A stretch of DNA of 64,000 nucleotides, from NCBI GenBank assembly GCA_024402535.1, contig JAKSTN010000003.1, forward strand, positions 61,880 through 125,879, written 5' to 3'. Position 1 is the stretch's first letter. Every line of letters starts with the position of its first letter. The notes beneath the pieces are model-generated. The model searched no databases and was not told the DNA's origin. It saw only the letters and a program-made list of their open reading frames with translations. This stretch comes from Treponema sp. (GTDB lineage Bacteria > Spirochaetota > Spirochaetia > Treponematales > Treponemataceae). The position numbers and the translations under genes are program-made. Below, piece after piece: positions 1 to 10,400 of the stretch.

Positions 1-446
1 CGGCACAGTTCAATACCGTTAACGCCTGGAAGATCGATATCAAGAACGATGCAGCGTGGATGTGTTGAAGACATAAGTACACCAGCTTCGAAACCGTCAT
101 GGGCTGAATTTATCTTCAGTCCTTCCATTCTTTCCGAAATGAATTTAACAACAACGGAATTGAATGCAACATCATCATCAATTACCAGAAGTGATTTTTC
201 GTTTGTGCTTGATCCGTTACATGAATCAATGAGGGCCTGAGGAATGTACATTTTACGTTCCTTCATGAAGGCCAGAAGATCTTCAGGGTAAACACGGTAC
301 TGACCGCCTGGAGTTTTGAATGCTTTCAGGTGACCAGTATTAATCCAGTTGATGGCTGTCTGATTTACGACACCACAGATATTAGCAACTTCAAGTGCTG
401 AGTAAACAACTGGTTTTGAATCTTTGTTCTGTTCTTTCTTTGGCAT
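1..446 (-). CDS. HTH-receiver response regulator (partial, C-terminus outside window)
   Basis: The gene runs off the left edge, so only the first 148 residues are visible. Residues 15-65 look like an excisionase/MerR-type helix-turn-helix (YSALEVANICGV, then a wing with TPGGQYRVYPEDL). From about residue 85 a CheY-like receiver begins, with acidic residues D90-D92 and a probable phospho-acceptor D136 in VLDIDLPG. The order, DNA-binding domain first and receiver second, is the reverse of the usual response regulator. Start ATG at 446 follows AGGGGATAACT. A -10-like TATAAT lies about 50 bases further upstream. The target genes and the partner kinase cannot be read from this window. Domain calls are from sequence pattern, so the family is fairly sure and the function is inferred. 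Confidence 0.8.
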   Translation of the reverse strand, partial: MPKKEQNKDSKPVVYSALEVANICGVVNQTAINWINTGHLKAFKTPGGQYRVYPEDLLAFMKERKMYIPQALIDSCNGSSTNEKSLLVIDDDVAFNSVVVKFISERMEGLKINSAHDGFEAGVLMSSTHPRCIVLDIDLPGVNGIELC

Positions 447-657
447 AGTTATCCCCTAATAATTATTGTTCTCACCTAATCTCCATTATAACCAAAATGT
501 CTAGATAATGCCACTAAAATGTGGAGAATTTGAGTAGAATAGAGAAAAATTCTTATGATTTTACTCTATTTCGCCGATAATATATGTTGAATTTCATTTT
601 GAACTTTAGTATTATTAAAGAAATTAAATAGCATTAAACTTTTTAGGAGTTATTGAT

Positions 658-1743
658 ATGAAAAAGACAATCGCTTTGATTCCTGGTGACGGAATCGGAC
701 CTGATGTTGTAGCAGAAGCAGTAAATGTTCTGAATGCAGTAGGAAACAAATTCGGACACGAATGGACTTATAGAGATGTAATTGCCGGTGGTGTTGCTAT
801 CGACAAATTCGGAAATCCACTTCCAAAGGATCAGCTGGACATCTGTCTGAAAGCTGACTCAGTTCTTCTTGGCGCTGTTGGTGGACCAAAATGGGATGAT
901 GTTGATCCTTCAATCCGTCCTGAAAAAGCACTTCTCGGACTTCGCGGCGGCATGAAAGTTTACGCAAACCTTCGTCCAGCAGTTATGTTCCCACAGCTTA
1001 AAGCTGCATGTCCTCTTAAAGACGAAATCGTAGGTGACGGACTTGATATCCTTATCGTTCGTGAACTTACTGGTGGTATCTACTTCGGAGACCGCGGAAC
1101 AGCTTCTGACGGACGCTCTGCATACGATACAGAAAAATACACTTGGGAAGAAATTGAACGCATCGTTCGCCTTGGTTTCCAGTCAGCAATGGGACGCAAA
1201 AAGAAGCTCTGTGTTGTTGATAAAGCAAACATCCTGAACTCAAGCCGCCTCTGGAGAAAAGTTGCTGAAACAGTTAAATCAGAATATCCGGAAGTAGAAC
1301 TGAGCTACCTTTACATTGACAACGCTGCTATGCAGCTGGTTCGTAACCCACGCCAGTTCGACGTTATTGCAACATCAAACATGTTCGGTGATATCCTTTC
1401 TGACGAAGCTTCACAGATTACAGGTTCAATCGGTATGCTGGCTTCATCTTCACTTGGTGACGGAACAGGTCCTGGACTTTACGAACCAATCCACGGTTCA
1501 GCTCCAGACATCGCAGGTAAAAACCTGGCAAACCCACTTGCAACAATTCTTTCTGCTGCAATGCTTCTCCGCTATGACTTCAAACTTGAAGAAGAAGCAA
1601 AAGCAATTGAAAACGCTGTTCAGGCTGTTCTTAATGAAGGCTGGAGAACAGGTGATATCGCCGGTGACATCGAAGCTGTTAAGGCTGCTGGTAAACTGGT
1701 TGGTACAAAAGAAATGGGTAAACTGGTTGTAGACCATATCTAA
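658..1743 (+). CDS. leuB: 3-isopropylmalate dehydrogenase LeuB
   Basis: Catalyses NAD-dependent oxidative decarboxylation of 3-isopropylmalate in cytoplasmic leucine synthesis. The 361 residues match the usual length of the family. Visible hallmarks are the N-terminal [11 protein letters not shown], the [10 protein letters not shown] loop that marks the isopropylmalate branch, the catalytic lysine region VVDKANIL, the metal-binding aspartates around [12 protein letters not shown], and the NAD loop [15 protein letters not shown]. Start ATG 658 has AGGAG nine bases upstream. The other leucine genes (leuA, leuC, leuD) are not adjacent, so it appears to be a single-gene unit ended by a hairpin at 1767. 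Very confident. Confidence 0.97.
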   Translation: MKKTIALIPGDGIGPDVVAEAVNVLNAVGNKFGHEWTYRDVIAGGVAIDKFGNPLPKDQLDICLKADSVLLGAVGGPKWDDVDPSIRPEKALLGLRGGMKVYANLRPAVMFPQLKAACPLKDEIVGDGLDILIVRELTGGIYFGDRGTASDGRSAYDTEKYTWEEIERIVRLGFQSAMGRKKKLCVVDKANILNSSRLWRKVAETVKSEYPEVELSYLYIDNAAMQLVRNPRQFDVIATSNMFGDILSDEASQITGSIGMLASSSLGDGTGPGLYEPIHGSAPDIAGKNLANPLATILSAAMLLRYDFKLEEEAKAIENAVQAVLNEGWRTGDIAGDIEAVKAAGKLVGTKEMGKLVVDHI

Positions 1744-1766
1744 ATAATTCACAATTGTTGATGAGG

Positions 1767-1813
1767 AAAGCGTTCTGTGGTGGATGAAAGTTCACTGTGG
1801 AACGCTTTTTTTT
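1767..1813 (+). terminator. Rho-independent terminator of leuB
   Basis: AAAGCGTTC at 1767-1775 pairs with GAACGCTTT at 1800-1808, and a run of eight T follows. It lies 24 bases after the leuB stop. Confidence 0.85.
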
Positions 1814-1859
1814 GTTTTTGAATCATGAATAATTGTTATGTTTTTAGAAAAAGATGTTT

Positions 1860-1888
1860 TATACAGATTTTAAATACTGATGTAAAAT
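1860..1888 (+). promoter_or_regulatory. Promoter of the GH3 gene; predicted leaderless start
   Basis: TATACA (1860-1865), 17-bp spacer, TAAAAT (1883-1888), then only seven bases to the ATG at 1896. No Shine-Dalgarno lies between, so transcription would begin at or next to the start codon. Prediction only. Confidence 0.45.
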
Positions 1889-1895
1889 ATAAATT

Positions 1896-4310
1896 ATGGA
1901 AAATTACGAAATTGAACATCTTGCCTCTTTGAGGCCTTATCTTGCTGAATGTACTGTTCTTCTTAAAAAGAGCGGTAACTTTCCTTTGAAAAATCCTGGA
2001 AAAATCGCTTTGTTCGGAAGCGGTGTCCGCAGAACCATGAAAGGTGGAACCGGTTCGGGTGAAGTTAATTCCCGTTTCTTTACAACCGTAGAAGAAGGTT
2101 TTGAAAAGGCAGGTTTCACTATTACTTCAAAAGCCTGGCTTGATGAATATGATGATGTTTTTGCAAAAGCAAAGCACGCTTTCCGCCAGCGCATAAATGA
2201 TGAAGCAAAGGCTAAGGGAATGGATGTTATCTGGTTTGCTATGGGAAAAATCATGGCGGAACCGGAATATAATATTCCGCTTGATGCAGAAGGGGATACT
2301 GCAATTTATGTTCTTTCCCGTATCTGTGGTGAAGGAAGTGACCGCAAAGTTGAGCCAGGTGATTTCCTTCTTTCTGAAACAGAAAAAAGAGACATTCTTG
2401 CCCTTGCGGAAAAATATCCGAAATTCATGCTGGTGCTGAATGCAGGCGGTCCTGTAGATCTGACTCCGGTTCTTGATAAGGTTTCTGATATTCTGGTTCT
2501 TTCCCAGCTTGGTGTTGAAACAGGAGATGCCCTTGCCGATATCGTGCTTGGAAAAGGAAATCCTTCCGGAAAACTTACTACTACATGGGCTTCGTACAAT
2601 AAATATCCTTTCCCTGAAGATTTTGAAGGTTATGATGATACTTTCTACCGTGAAGGTGTTTATGTAGGTTACCGCTATTTTGATTCAGTAAAGAAAGATC
2701 CTGCATTCCCTTTTGGCTTCGGGCTCAGCTATACAGACTTCGACATTTCTGAATGTGAAGCAAAAGCTGACGGCACCAGGATTACTGTAAATGTAAAGGT
2801 GACAAACAAAGGCAAGGTATCAGGAAAGGAAGCCGTTCAGGTTTATGTTTCTGTTCCAAAAGGAAAACTGGACCAGCCGTTCCAGACTCTTGCAGCTTTC
2901 GGAAAAACTCCGCTTCTTGAAGCCGGGGCTTCTGTGATTATGAGCCTTTCTTTTAATATGGAAGAAATTGCTTCATACAGCGAAGAACTTTCTTCATATA
3001 TTCTGGAGAAAGGAAGTTATGTGGTAAGAGCTGGAAACTCAAGCCGAAATACAGTTCCTGTATGTGAACTCTGTCTTTCAGAAACTGTTACTGTTCGCGA
3101 AGTAAAGAATGTATTCGGAAAGCCAGAATTCAAAGACTTTGTTCAGGAAAGCGTTTCAGAAAAGGTGGAAGGAATTCCTTCTATAGAAATTTCGTCAGCC
3201 GCCTTCAAAAAGGAAATCTGTACTTATACCACAGAATACGAAATTGATCCTGCAGTAACAGAACTTACTGATGAAGAACTGGCAAAACTAAATATGGGTT
3301 TCTACCATGAAGAAGATTATATGACTCAGGTTGTAGGAAACTCCGGGAATATTGTTGCAGGTGCTGCGGGTGAAACCTGCAGTGTAGGAGACATTCCGGG
3401 CATGTCTCTTGCAGACGGTCCTGCCGGGGTTCGCATCTGTGAAAAATTCTACAGAGAAGGAAACAGAAGTCAGGGAATAACAAACCAGCTTCCGGCTTCT
3501 TTCATGGACCTTCTTCTGGAAGAAGAAGCAGAGGATATTTACAGAAGACAGCGTGAACTGGAAAAAGGAAAAAATATCGAATATCAGTATGCCACAGCAA
3601 TTCCTATTGGAACTGCAATAGCACAGAGTTTCAACACTGCTTTTGCAGAACTCTGCGGCGACATCGTAGGTGACGAAATGTCACGCTTTGGTGTTCACCT
3701 GTGGCTGGCACCGGCCCTTAATATTCACCGCAACGTTCTCTGCGGAAGAAACTTTGAATATTATTCTGAAGATCCACTGGTTTCAGGTCGTATGGCCGGT
3801 GCCATTACAAAAGGCGTTCAGAAACATAAAGGCTGCGGTGTAACAATCAAACACTTTGCAGGAAACAATCAGGAAAAGAACAGAACTTCCAGCAACAGTC
3901 AGGTTAGCGAAAGAGCAATGCGCGAGATCTATCTCCGCGGGTTTGAAATCTGTGTAAAGGAATCAAAGCCTCTTTCTATCATGAGCAGCTACAACCTGAT
4001 TAACGGGCGCCATTCTTCGGAACATCAGGGGCTCATAAATGATGTTCTCAGAAATGAATGGGGCTTCGAAAATCTTGTTATGACTGACTGGATTATCCGG
4101 GGCGGAGTGATTCCGCCTGATGCAAAGTATAAGAGCCCGACCCCTTGGGGAATTGCAAAAGTTGGGGGTGACCTGTTCATGCCTGGAAGTCGTGACGACT
4201 ACAATCAGCTGCTTGAAGGACTTAAGGCTGGAAATGTAAGCCGTCATCAACTGGAAATGAACGCAACACGCACACGCCGCATTGCCCGCCTTCTGAACGG
4301 AATAAAATAA
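1896..4310 (+). CDS. Glycoside hydrolase family 3 beta-glucosidase with permuted domain order
   Basis: Hydrolyses terminal beta-linked glucose or related sugars. The domain order is rearranged. Residues 1 to about 260 are the GH3 C-terminal alpha/beta sandwich (IALFGSGVRRTMKGG; later GNPSGKLTTTW and FPFGFGLSYTDF). A fibronectin-III-like domain follows (about 290-390). The catalytic TIM barrel comes last, from about residue 470 (LADGPAGVR, GRNFEYYSEDP, GVTIKHFAGNNQE). The nucleophile is predicted to be D731 in VMTDW. This permuted arrangement is known from a small set of enzymes such as Butyrivibrio fibrisolvens BglA. There is no signal peptide, so it probably acts on imported oligosaccharides in the cytoplasm. 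It stands alone between leuB and murE. The start is ATG 1896 with no Shine-Dalgarno. Confidence 0.92.
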   Translation: MENYEIEHLASLRPYLAECTVLLKKSGNFPLKNPGKIALFGSGVRRTMKGGTGSGEVNSRFFTTVEEGFEKAGFTITSKAWLDEYDDVFAKAKHAFRQRINDEAKAKGMDVIWFAMGKIMAEPEYNIPLDAEGDTAIYVLSRICGEGSDRKVEPGDFLLSETEKRDILALAEKYPKFMLVLNAGGPVDLTPVLDKVSDILVLSQLGVETGDALADIVLGKGNPSGKLTTTWASYNKYPFPEDFEGYDDTFYREGVYVGYRYFDSVKKDPAFPFGFGLSYTDFDISECEAKADGTRITVNVKVTNKGKVSGKEAVQVYVSVPKGKLDQPFQTLAAFGKTPLLEAGASVIMSLSFNMEEIASYSEELSSYILEKGSYVVRAGNSSRNTVPVCELCLSETVTVREVKNVFGKPEFKDFVQESVSEKVEGIPSIEISSAAFKKEICTYTTEYEIDPAVTELTDEELAKLNMGFYHEEDYMTQVVGNSGNIVAGAAGETCSVGDIPGMSLADGPAGVRICEKFYREGNRSQGITNQLPASFMDLLLEEEAEDIYRRQRELEKGKNIEYQYATAIPIGTAIAQSFNTAFAELCGDIVGDEMSRFGVHLWLAPALNIHRNVLCGRNFEYYSEDPLVSGRMAGAITKGVQKHKGCGVTIKHFAGNNQEKNRTSSNSQVSERAMREIYLRGFEICVKESKPLSIMSSYNLINGRHSSEHQGLINDVLRNEWGFENLVMTDWIIRGGVIPPDAKYKSPTPWGIAKVGGDLFMPGSRDDYNQLLEGLKAGNVSRHQLEMNATRTRRIARLLNGIK

Positions 4311-4362
4311 CTTATGTCATATTCCCTGCTTTTGTGATATACTGAATATTCAGGGTAGGGAA

Positions 4363-6069
4363 ATGACAAAAGTTTTAGCACAAATCCTTCCGTCTTTTGA
4401 CCATAAAGTTGTGGCAGCAGACGGATCTACAATCACTGATCTTTCTGATATTCAGAATATTCCGATTTCAAACCTGGTTTTTGATTCTCGCCAGGTTACT
4501 AAAGATTCTCTTTATTTTGCTTTACCTGGAACTCATGTTGACGGAAATATTTATATTCCGCAGGCAATTGAAAAAGGTGCAAATGCTGTTGTCTTCCAGG
4601 GTGAACTTACAGATGAACTAAAAGAAAAAACTGCAAAGGCAATTATTGCCCGCAGCATAGAGAATGAACTTTCCTCAGATTCAACAAAGTTTTCTCCTGT
4701 ATTGATTAACGTTCCTGATGCACGTTTTTCAATGGCACCTCTGTCTGACTGCTTTTACAATTCGCCGTCTAAACGACTTATTGTAATCGGCGTTACAGGA
4801 ACAGAAGGAAAATCTTCTACAGTATCTTTCATCTGGCAGCTTTTACGCGCATGTGGAAAAAAAGCGGGATTCATTTCTACAGTTGAATATTCTATGGGCG
4901 GAGACGCAATTCCAAATCCACAGCATCAGACAACTCCTGAAGCTCCCATTATTCAGCATCACTTGAACGAAATGCTTGATAATGGCTGTCAGTACGCCGT
5001 TGTGGAAGCTTCAAGTCACGGACTTTCTACAAAGCTTAATCGTTTGGGGAACGTTCTTTTTGACTGTGGCGTTTTCATGAACGTAACTCTGGAACATCTG
5101 GAGTTCCATAAAAACTTTGAAACTTACAGAAACGACAAAGCAAATCTTTTCCGTGCTCTTGATAAACACGATCACTGTAAGAAAATTGCAGGAGTTGAAA
5201 TGACAGTTCCTTCTATTGGAATTGTAAATCTTGAAGATCCTTCTGCTGTTTATTTTGCTCAGAGCACAAGACAGAAAGTTTACGGATACACATCTTTTGG
5301 AAAAGCCGGCAAGGCTGCGGTAGAAGGTTCAGCACCTGTTGAACTTCCTGCAATTCCTGAAGGTATGTCATACATGACTGCTTCAAATATCAGTGCCCGG
5401 AAAGAGGGCATTACTTTTGATATGAGCTTCAGCGAAACTTCTGACAAAGTGATAAGCGTAAAAGCCGCTCTGCCAGGTGCTTTCAATGCCTACAATCTGA
5501 TGGCTTCTGTTCAGGCAGTAGCAAGCGTTACAGGACTTTCTTATGAAGAAGTTGCTTCAAAGATTCCTCTTTTGACATCGGTAAAAGGCCGCATGACGGT
5601 AATTGATGAAGGTCAGCCTTTTGAAGTAATCGTTGACTATGCACATACACCTTCAAGCTTTGAAACAATTTTTCCTCCTGTAAGAAAACGCTGCAAGGGA
5701 AAAATGTTCTGCGTGTTTGGAAGCGGTGGAGAACGTGACCTGACAAAGCGTCCGCTTCAGGGTGAACTTGCCGCAAAGTACTGCGATGTTGTGGTGCTTG
5801 CAGATGAAGACCCTCGCGGCGAAGATCCTGTTGAGCTTCTGAAAATGATTGCGGTGGGAGCAGAAAAGTGCGGCAAGGTGATGGGCAAAGACCTGTTCAT
5901 CATTCATGAACGTCAGAAAGCAATACGTGAAGTTTTCCGTATGGCGGGTCCTGATGATATTGTACTTCTTCTTGGCAAAAGCCATGAAAACTCGATAATT
6001 TATAAAGATTATGTAATGCCTTACGATGAAATCTCTGAGGCAAAATCTGCACTGGCAGAATTAAAATAG
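4363..6069 (+). CDS. murE: UDP-N-acetylmuramoyl-tripeptide synthetase MurE
   Basis: ATP-dependent ligase that adds the third amino acid to UDP-MurNAc-L-Ala-D-Glu in the cytoplasm. At 568 residues it is longer than E. coli MurE (about 495). Seen: the N-terminal uridine-binding domain with FDSRQVTKDSLYFALPG, the ATP loop GVTGTEGKSSTVSF near residue 143, VEASSHGLSTKLNRLG, and the C-terminal ligase domain with ADEDPRGEDP near residue 480. In diaminopimelate-adding enzymes the last motif is DNPR; here it reads DEDPR. Treponemes carry L-ornithine at this position of the peptide, so ornithine is the likely substrate, but this is inference. GTAGGGAA precedes ATG 4363. The gene is followed after nine bases by ddl. 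Confidence 0.93.
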   Translation: MTKVLAQILPSFDHKVVAADGSTITDLSDIQNIPISNLVFDSRQVTKDSLYFALPGTHVDGNIYIPQAIEKGANAVVFQGELTDELKEKTAKAIIARSIENELSSDSTKFSPVLINVPDARFSMAPLSDCFYNSPSKRLIVIGVTGTEGKSSTVSFIWQLLRACGKKAGFISTVEYSMGGDAIPNPQHQTTPEAPIIQHHLNEMLDNGCQYAVVEASSHGLSTKLNRLGNVLFDCGVFMNVTLEHLEFHKNFETYRNDKANLFRALDKHDHCKKIAGVEMTVPSIGIVNLEDPSAVYFAQSTRQKVYGYTSFGKAGKAAVEGSAPVELPAIPEGMSYMTASNISARKEGITFDMSFSETSDKVISVKAALPGAFNAYNLMASVQAVASVTGLSYEEVASKIPLLTSVKGRMTVIDEGQPFEVIVDYAHTPSSFETIFPPVRKRCKGKMFCVFGSGGERDLTKRPLQGELAAKYCDVVVLADEDPRGEDPVELLKMIAVGAEKCGKVMGKDLFIIHERQKAIREVFRMAGPDDIVLLLGKSHENSIIYKDYVMPYDEISEAKSALAELK

Positions 6070-6078
6070 GAGACAGCT

Positions 6079-7209
6079 ATGACAGTAACATTGATATATG
6101 GTGGAAAAAGCGGTGAGCATGAAGTTTCACTTGTAAGTGCTGCAGCAATTGCCAGAGGGCTTTCAAAAAATTACAGCCTGAATCTGATTGCCATTACAAA
6201 AAAAGGAAAGTGGTATCTTCAGCCCGCATCAGAACTGGAGCGCATTCTTTCTGACTTAAAGGCACATTTTGAAATTATCGAAGATGAAAGCAAGGTTGTG
6301 TCGGTTCTTCCAGCTGCTGGAAAATCCGCTTTTGTAGCAGACGGCAAGGCTCTGGAAACAGACTGTGTTTTCCCGGCTCTTCACGGCTCTTTTGGAGAAG
6401 ACGGAAATATCCAGGGACTTTTTGAAATGGCTGAAGTTCCATATGTTGGATGTACTACAATGTCCAGCGCCTTGACAATGGATAAAGAAAAAACAAAACA
6501 GGTTTGGCAGGCCGCAGGACTTCCTGTTGTTCCTTATGTGTGCATGCCACGCTCTGTAATGATGGATTCTGTTGTTTATGATGCTTTCCTTGATGAAACA
6601 GAAAAAGAACTGGGCTATCCTATGTTTGTAAAACCAAGTTCAGCTGGTTCTTCAAACGGCGCTGCCAAGGCTAAGAGCCGTAAGGAACTTGCATTTGCAC
6701 TTATGGAAGCTTTCCAGTGGGACGATAAAGTTCTGATTGAAAAATCAATTGACGGGGCACGCGAAATTGAATGTTCTGTAACTGGAAATTCAGTTTCAGG
6801 CGATCCTAACAATGAAGTTGAAGATGTTGTTGCATATATCCCTGGTGAAATTCTTCCAAGTCATGATTTCTACGATTACGATGCAAAATACAATGATGAA
6901 AACGGAGCAGCTCTTCAGATTCCTGCAAACCTTTCAGAAGAAGGATTGGAAAAAATCCGCAAGGCTGCAGTAGCCGCTTATAAGGTTCTGGACTGTTCTG
7001 GACTTTCCCGTGTGGACTTTTTCATCAGTAAAGAAGACGGGCAGGTGTTCTTGAATGAAATTAACACTCTGCCAGGATTCACACCAATCAGTATGTTCCC
7101 TAAGATGTGTGAAGCCGCAGGACTTGAGTTCGAAGCCCTTACAAAACTTCTTATAGACGAAGCTCTTGCAAAATATGAAAGCAAGAGCCAGCTTATAAGA
7201 TCAAGATAA
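6079..7209 (+). CDS. ddl: D-alanine--D-alanine ligase
   Basis: Joins two D-alanines for the peptidoglycan stem peptide, using ATP in the cytoplasm. The 376 residues show the family order: N-terminal YGGKSGEHEVSLVSA, the LHGSFGEDGNIQGLFE motif, the ATP-grasp region with GYPMFVKPSSAGSSNG, and the metal-binding end FLNEINTLPGFTPISMFPKM. AGGAG sits seven bases before ATG 6079, only nine bases after murE. The two genes therefore form a cell-wall unit, probably transcribed together, ending at the large hairpin from 7239. The substrate (D-Ala rather than D-lactate) is assumed from organism type. Confidence 0.96.
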   Translation: MTVTLIYGGKSGEHEVSLVSAAAIARGLSKNYSLNLIAITKKGKWYLQPASELERILSDLKAHFEIIEDESKVVSVLPAAGKSAFVADGKALETDCVFPALHGSFGEDGNIQGLFEMAEVPYVGCTTMSSALTMDKEKTKQVWQAAGLPVVPYVCMPRSVMMDSVVYDAFLDETEKELGYPMFVKPSSAGSSNGAAKAKSRKELAFALMEAFQWDDKVLIEKSIDGAREIECSVTGNSVSGDPNNEVEDVVAYIPGEILPSHDFYDYDAKYNDENGAALQIPANLSEEGLEKIRKAAVAAYKVLDCSGLSRVDFFISKEDGQVFLNEINTLPGFTPISMFPKMCEAAGLEFEALTKLLIDEALAKYESKSQLIRSR

Positions 7210-7238
7210 ATAGTAAATCTTAAAATTTTTAGTTAAAC

Positions 7239-7343
7239 AAAAAAAACGGGTCCCCGCATCGCGAACTCGTGCCTTCAGTGGAATGTGTCCTCGCTTCGTT
7301 GCGGGATTCCACTGAGTCACGATTCGCTGCGCCCCGTTTTTTT
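7239..7343 (+). repeat. Hairpin repeat copy 1, acting as ddl terminator
   Basis: The outer stem AAAAACGGG (from 7242) pairs with CCCGTTTTT (from 7333). An inner stem CAGTGGAAT (7277) pairs with ATTCCACTG, and GCGAACTCGTG pairs imperfectly with CACGATTCGC. T-rich DNA follows on + and A-rich DNA precedes, so it could end transcription from both ddl and the convergent GH13 gene. A second copy lies at 34714-34824; the two share most of their outer 30 bases on each side. Confidence 0.75.
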
Positions 7344-7401
7344 ATTTTTCACCATCTTTAATATTTGTTATTTATCTTTGCAAACGTAAAAGATGACTTT
7401 G

Positions 7402-10400
7402 TTATTTTTTTAGATTACTTTTCTGCTTTTTTACTTGCTGCTTTTGGGCAGGAGCTTTCTTAGTATCAGTCTTTTTTACAGCTTTCTTTTCCACTTTAAC
7501 TGCAGGTTCGAAAGGCTTTACAAAGTTGTCGGCTTTGTATGCTGCCTTTGTCTTTGCGGCAGAAAGAGCTTTGTACATTGCAAGAACTGATTCTTCTTTT
7601 GCTGTTGTGTTTCCAAGAAGCATGACAGATGCAAGAACGTTCAGGGCTTCATCACTGGATTCTTTATTGAACCAGCGGATGTTGTCAAAGACATTAACGC
7701 CGCTTAAAAGCCATGAATATTTTCCGTTTATCATTTCGTTTACCACAGGGTAGAGGCCTTTCTTTTCATCTTTTATGAAAGCTTTAAGATCTGCTTTTGC
7801 TGAGAGGACGAAAACTTTTGTCAGGTTCTGGCGGAAATCTTTTACCGAAGCATGGAATTCAGTTTCTGGATTCTCTTTCTTGAAGTTTTCAATATCCTGA
7901 TTCTGGATGTTTTTCAGAATGTTGCTGAACTTGCGTGGTAAAGCGAAATTTGTTGCACAGTCTGTGTCTGCAAGACATGAAGCAAATGCATAACAGAGAA
8001 GACTTACAAAAATGTCAGAAGAGCCTTTTTCTGAAAGAAGACGGATGAATGAAACTGAAGTCTTTTCTTTAAGAAGAGCTTTCTGAAGATCAAATTCTTC
8101 TTCCGTTTTTGCTTTTGAGTTTTTCTTTTCTTCTTTTTCTGAAATGATTTTTACAAGTTTCTTGATTCTTGCTTCATATTCTTTTACACATTTTTCTGCA
8201 TCAAATGGTTTGAAGCCTTGTGGAAGGTAATCATTTGCTTTTTCATAGAAAGCCTTTGCAGCTTCAAGAGAGTCTTCAATAATTTTTTCGATTTCTTTTT
8301 TATCAAGTTTTGAAGGTTTCTTGTTTTCTGCAAGCTTTGCTTTAATTGCTTTTTTTGTTTCAAACGGTGTCAGTTCAAAGTCGTCCGTGTCTATGTCAGA
8401 CAATTTTTCTTCAACAGGAGTAATATTGCAGCTGCATCCGTATTTTGCATTCAAGACTGTGAACTGTGCGTTAAGTTTTGGAAGAGTGCTTTCCGCAAAG
8501 GCTGCAAATTTTTCGTACAGGTCTTTGTACATCAGTTCCTGCCATGCAGTTTCAATGTCTTCGCATCCTTTTCCATTCAGGAATGCACACAGAGTTCTGT
8601 ATCGCCCGTCGGCTTCATCAGTAATCTGCTGGATATCGAGATAAACCTGAGTTTCAAAACCGTTGAGCTCAACGTACATACCGTGTTCACAAAGATCTTT
8701 TGAACTTCTGATGAACCAGAGCCCTGAATGGTGTTCGCGGAAGATTACGAATTTGTCTTCTTCTGCAGTAAGACCAAGTCCTTCTGTAATTGAACGGGTC
8801 ATCTGCGTAACGTCATTTTCGCCGCTGCCGGTTTTCACGGCATAAGGTTCCGATTGTTTAATCCAACCGGCAGCCCGTTCATATTTATTGTTGTAGAACA
8901 CAATAGCCTGTTCGTTTCCTGCTCTGTTTGAATAGGCAAATACGTTTTCATTTACTACGTTGTTGTTCCAAAGTGAATAGAAAAGGAAGTTTTCAACGTT
9001 AGCAAATAGGTAACGCTTCTTCATAAGAGGGAAGATGTCATGCCAGTGGCGGTCAATGAGCCACTGGTCAGGAGTTTCGTTCTTGTAGGCTTTGGTGTAT
9101 TCCATGCCGTACTTTTCTTCAAAGCCTTCAATCTGTCCGTGACCGAACATAGGAAGCCCCGGCATAGTGATCATGAGTGTACATACACCAAAATATTTGT
9201 CGCCTTTTCCGAACTGTGCTACGGCTGTTTCTTCATCAGGATTGTTCATGAAGTTTACGTAACGCTTAAGAACCTGAGGGTCAAAGGCGATGGTGTTTTT
9301 TACAGTGTCACGGTATTTCTGGTTTTCTTCTTTTTTAAGCATGTTCATGAATGCACTGTTGTAAACGCGGTGCATACCAAGTGTGCGTACGAAGTAACCT
9401 TCCATCATCCAGAAAGCTTCTGCCAGAAGAAGTGTGTCAGGAACTTCCTGTGCAACACGGTCTACAACTTCCCGCCAAAATTCATTTGGAATTGCATCGT
9501 TGAACTGTTCTGTAGAAAGTCCAGTTTCAGAACGGGTAGCGATGTCTCCTCCGTGGCCTGGTTCCGGATACCAGAGACGACGGATAGATTTTTTTGCAAG
9601 AACCATGGCGGCGTCAAAGCGGATAATAGGGAAGTTTCTTGCAACGTGAAGAATTTCCTGCATAACAGCTTCACGGGTTTCAGGATTCAAAAAGTCCAGC
9701 TGGGCTGTATCATTCCATGGAAGTCCTGTACCGTCGTTTCCGTGGTAAATATAGCGAACGTCACCAGTTTGATTGTCTACGCGTTTGAAAACAACAGAAC
9801 AGTCTTCTTTCGAATAATAATGATCTTCAAGGTAAACTGAAGTGCGGGGATCCTGTGAAAGATTTTCCCCTGTGAATGTGTACTGAGGGAAAGGACAGTC
9901 GCGGCGCTGAACAAAAAGGTCAGGGCGGTTCATAACCCAGTCGCCGTCCATGCCTGTATGGTTTGGAACCATGTCGGAAGCAAGACGGATTCCGCGGGCC
10001 CAAAGGCGTGCGCGAAGGTTTTCCACGGCGTCCCAGCCACCGATATTCTGTGCGATATTGTAGTCAAAAAGTGAATAGGCAGAGGCTGCAGCTTCAGGGT
10101 TTCCGCATTTAATTTTAATGCGTTTTGAAGCCTTACTTCGTTCCCAAAGTCCGATAAGCCAGAGACCTGTAAAACCCTGGTCACGGAGTGCGTCCAGTTC
10201 AGGGTCAGGAATTTTATCCAGAGTGTCGATAGGGTAACCGTATTTTTTTGTAAGCTGATCCAGCCATACCAGAACTGTTTTTGCCATAAGCACAACTTTA
10301 GGCATCCATTCTTTGTCAGGGCTGTAGCGTTCGTATTCATGCATTAAGTCTTCGTAGCTTGGTGGAGACATATCTGGTCCGCCAAAAGCTCCGCCGCCGC

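Noticed and set aside
9040..9840. 266-codon open frame on + inside the GH13 gene
   Set aside because: Cysteine- and valine-rich translation with no motif, opposite a gene with clear GH13 catalytic residues; a shadow of codon bias.
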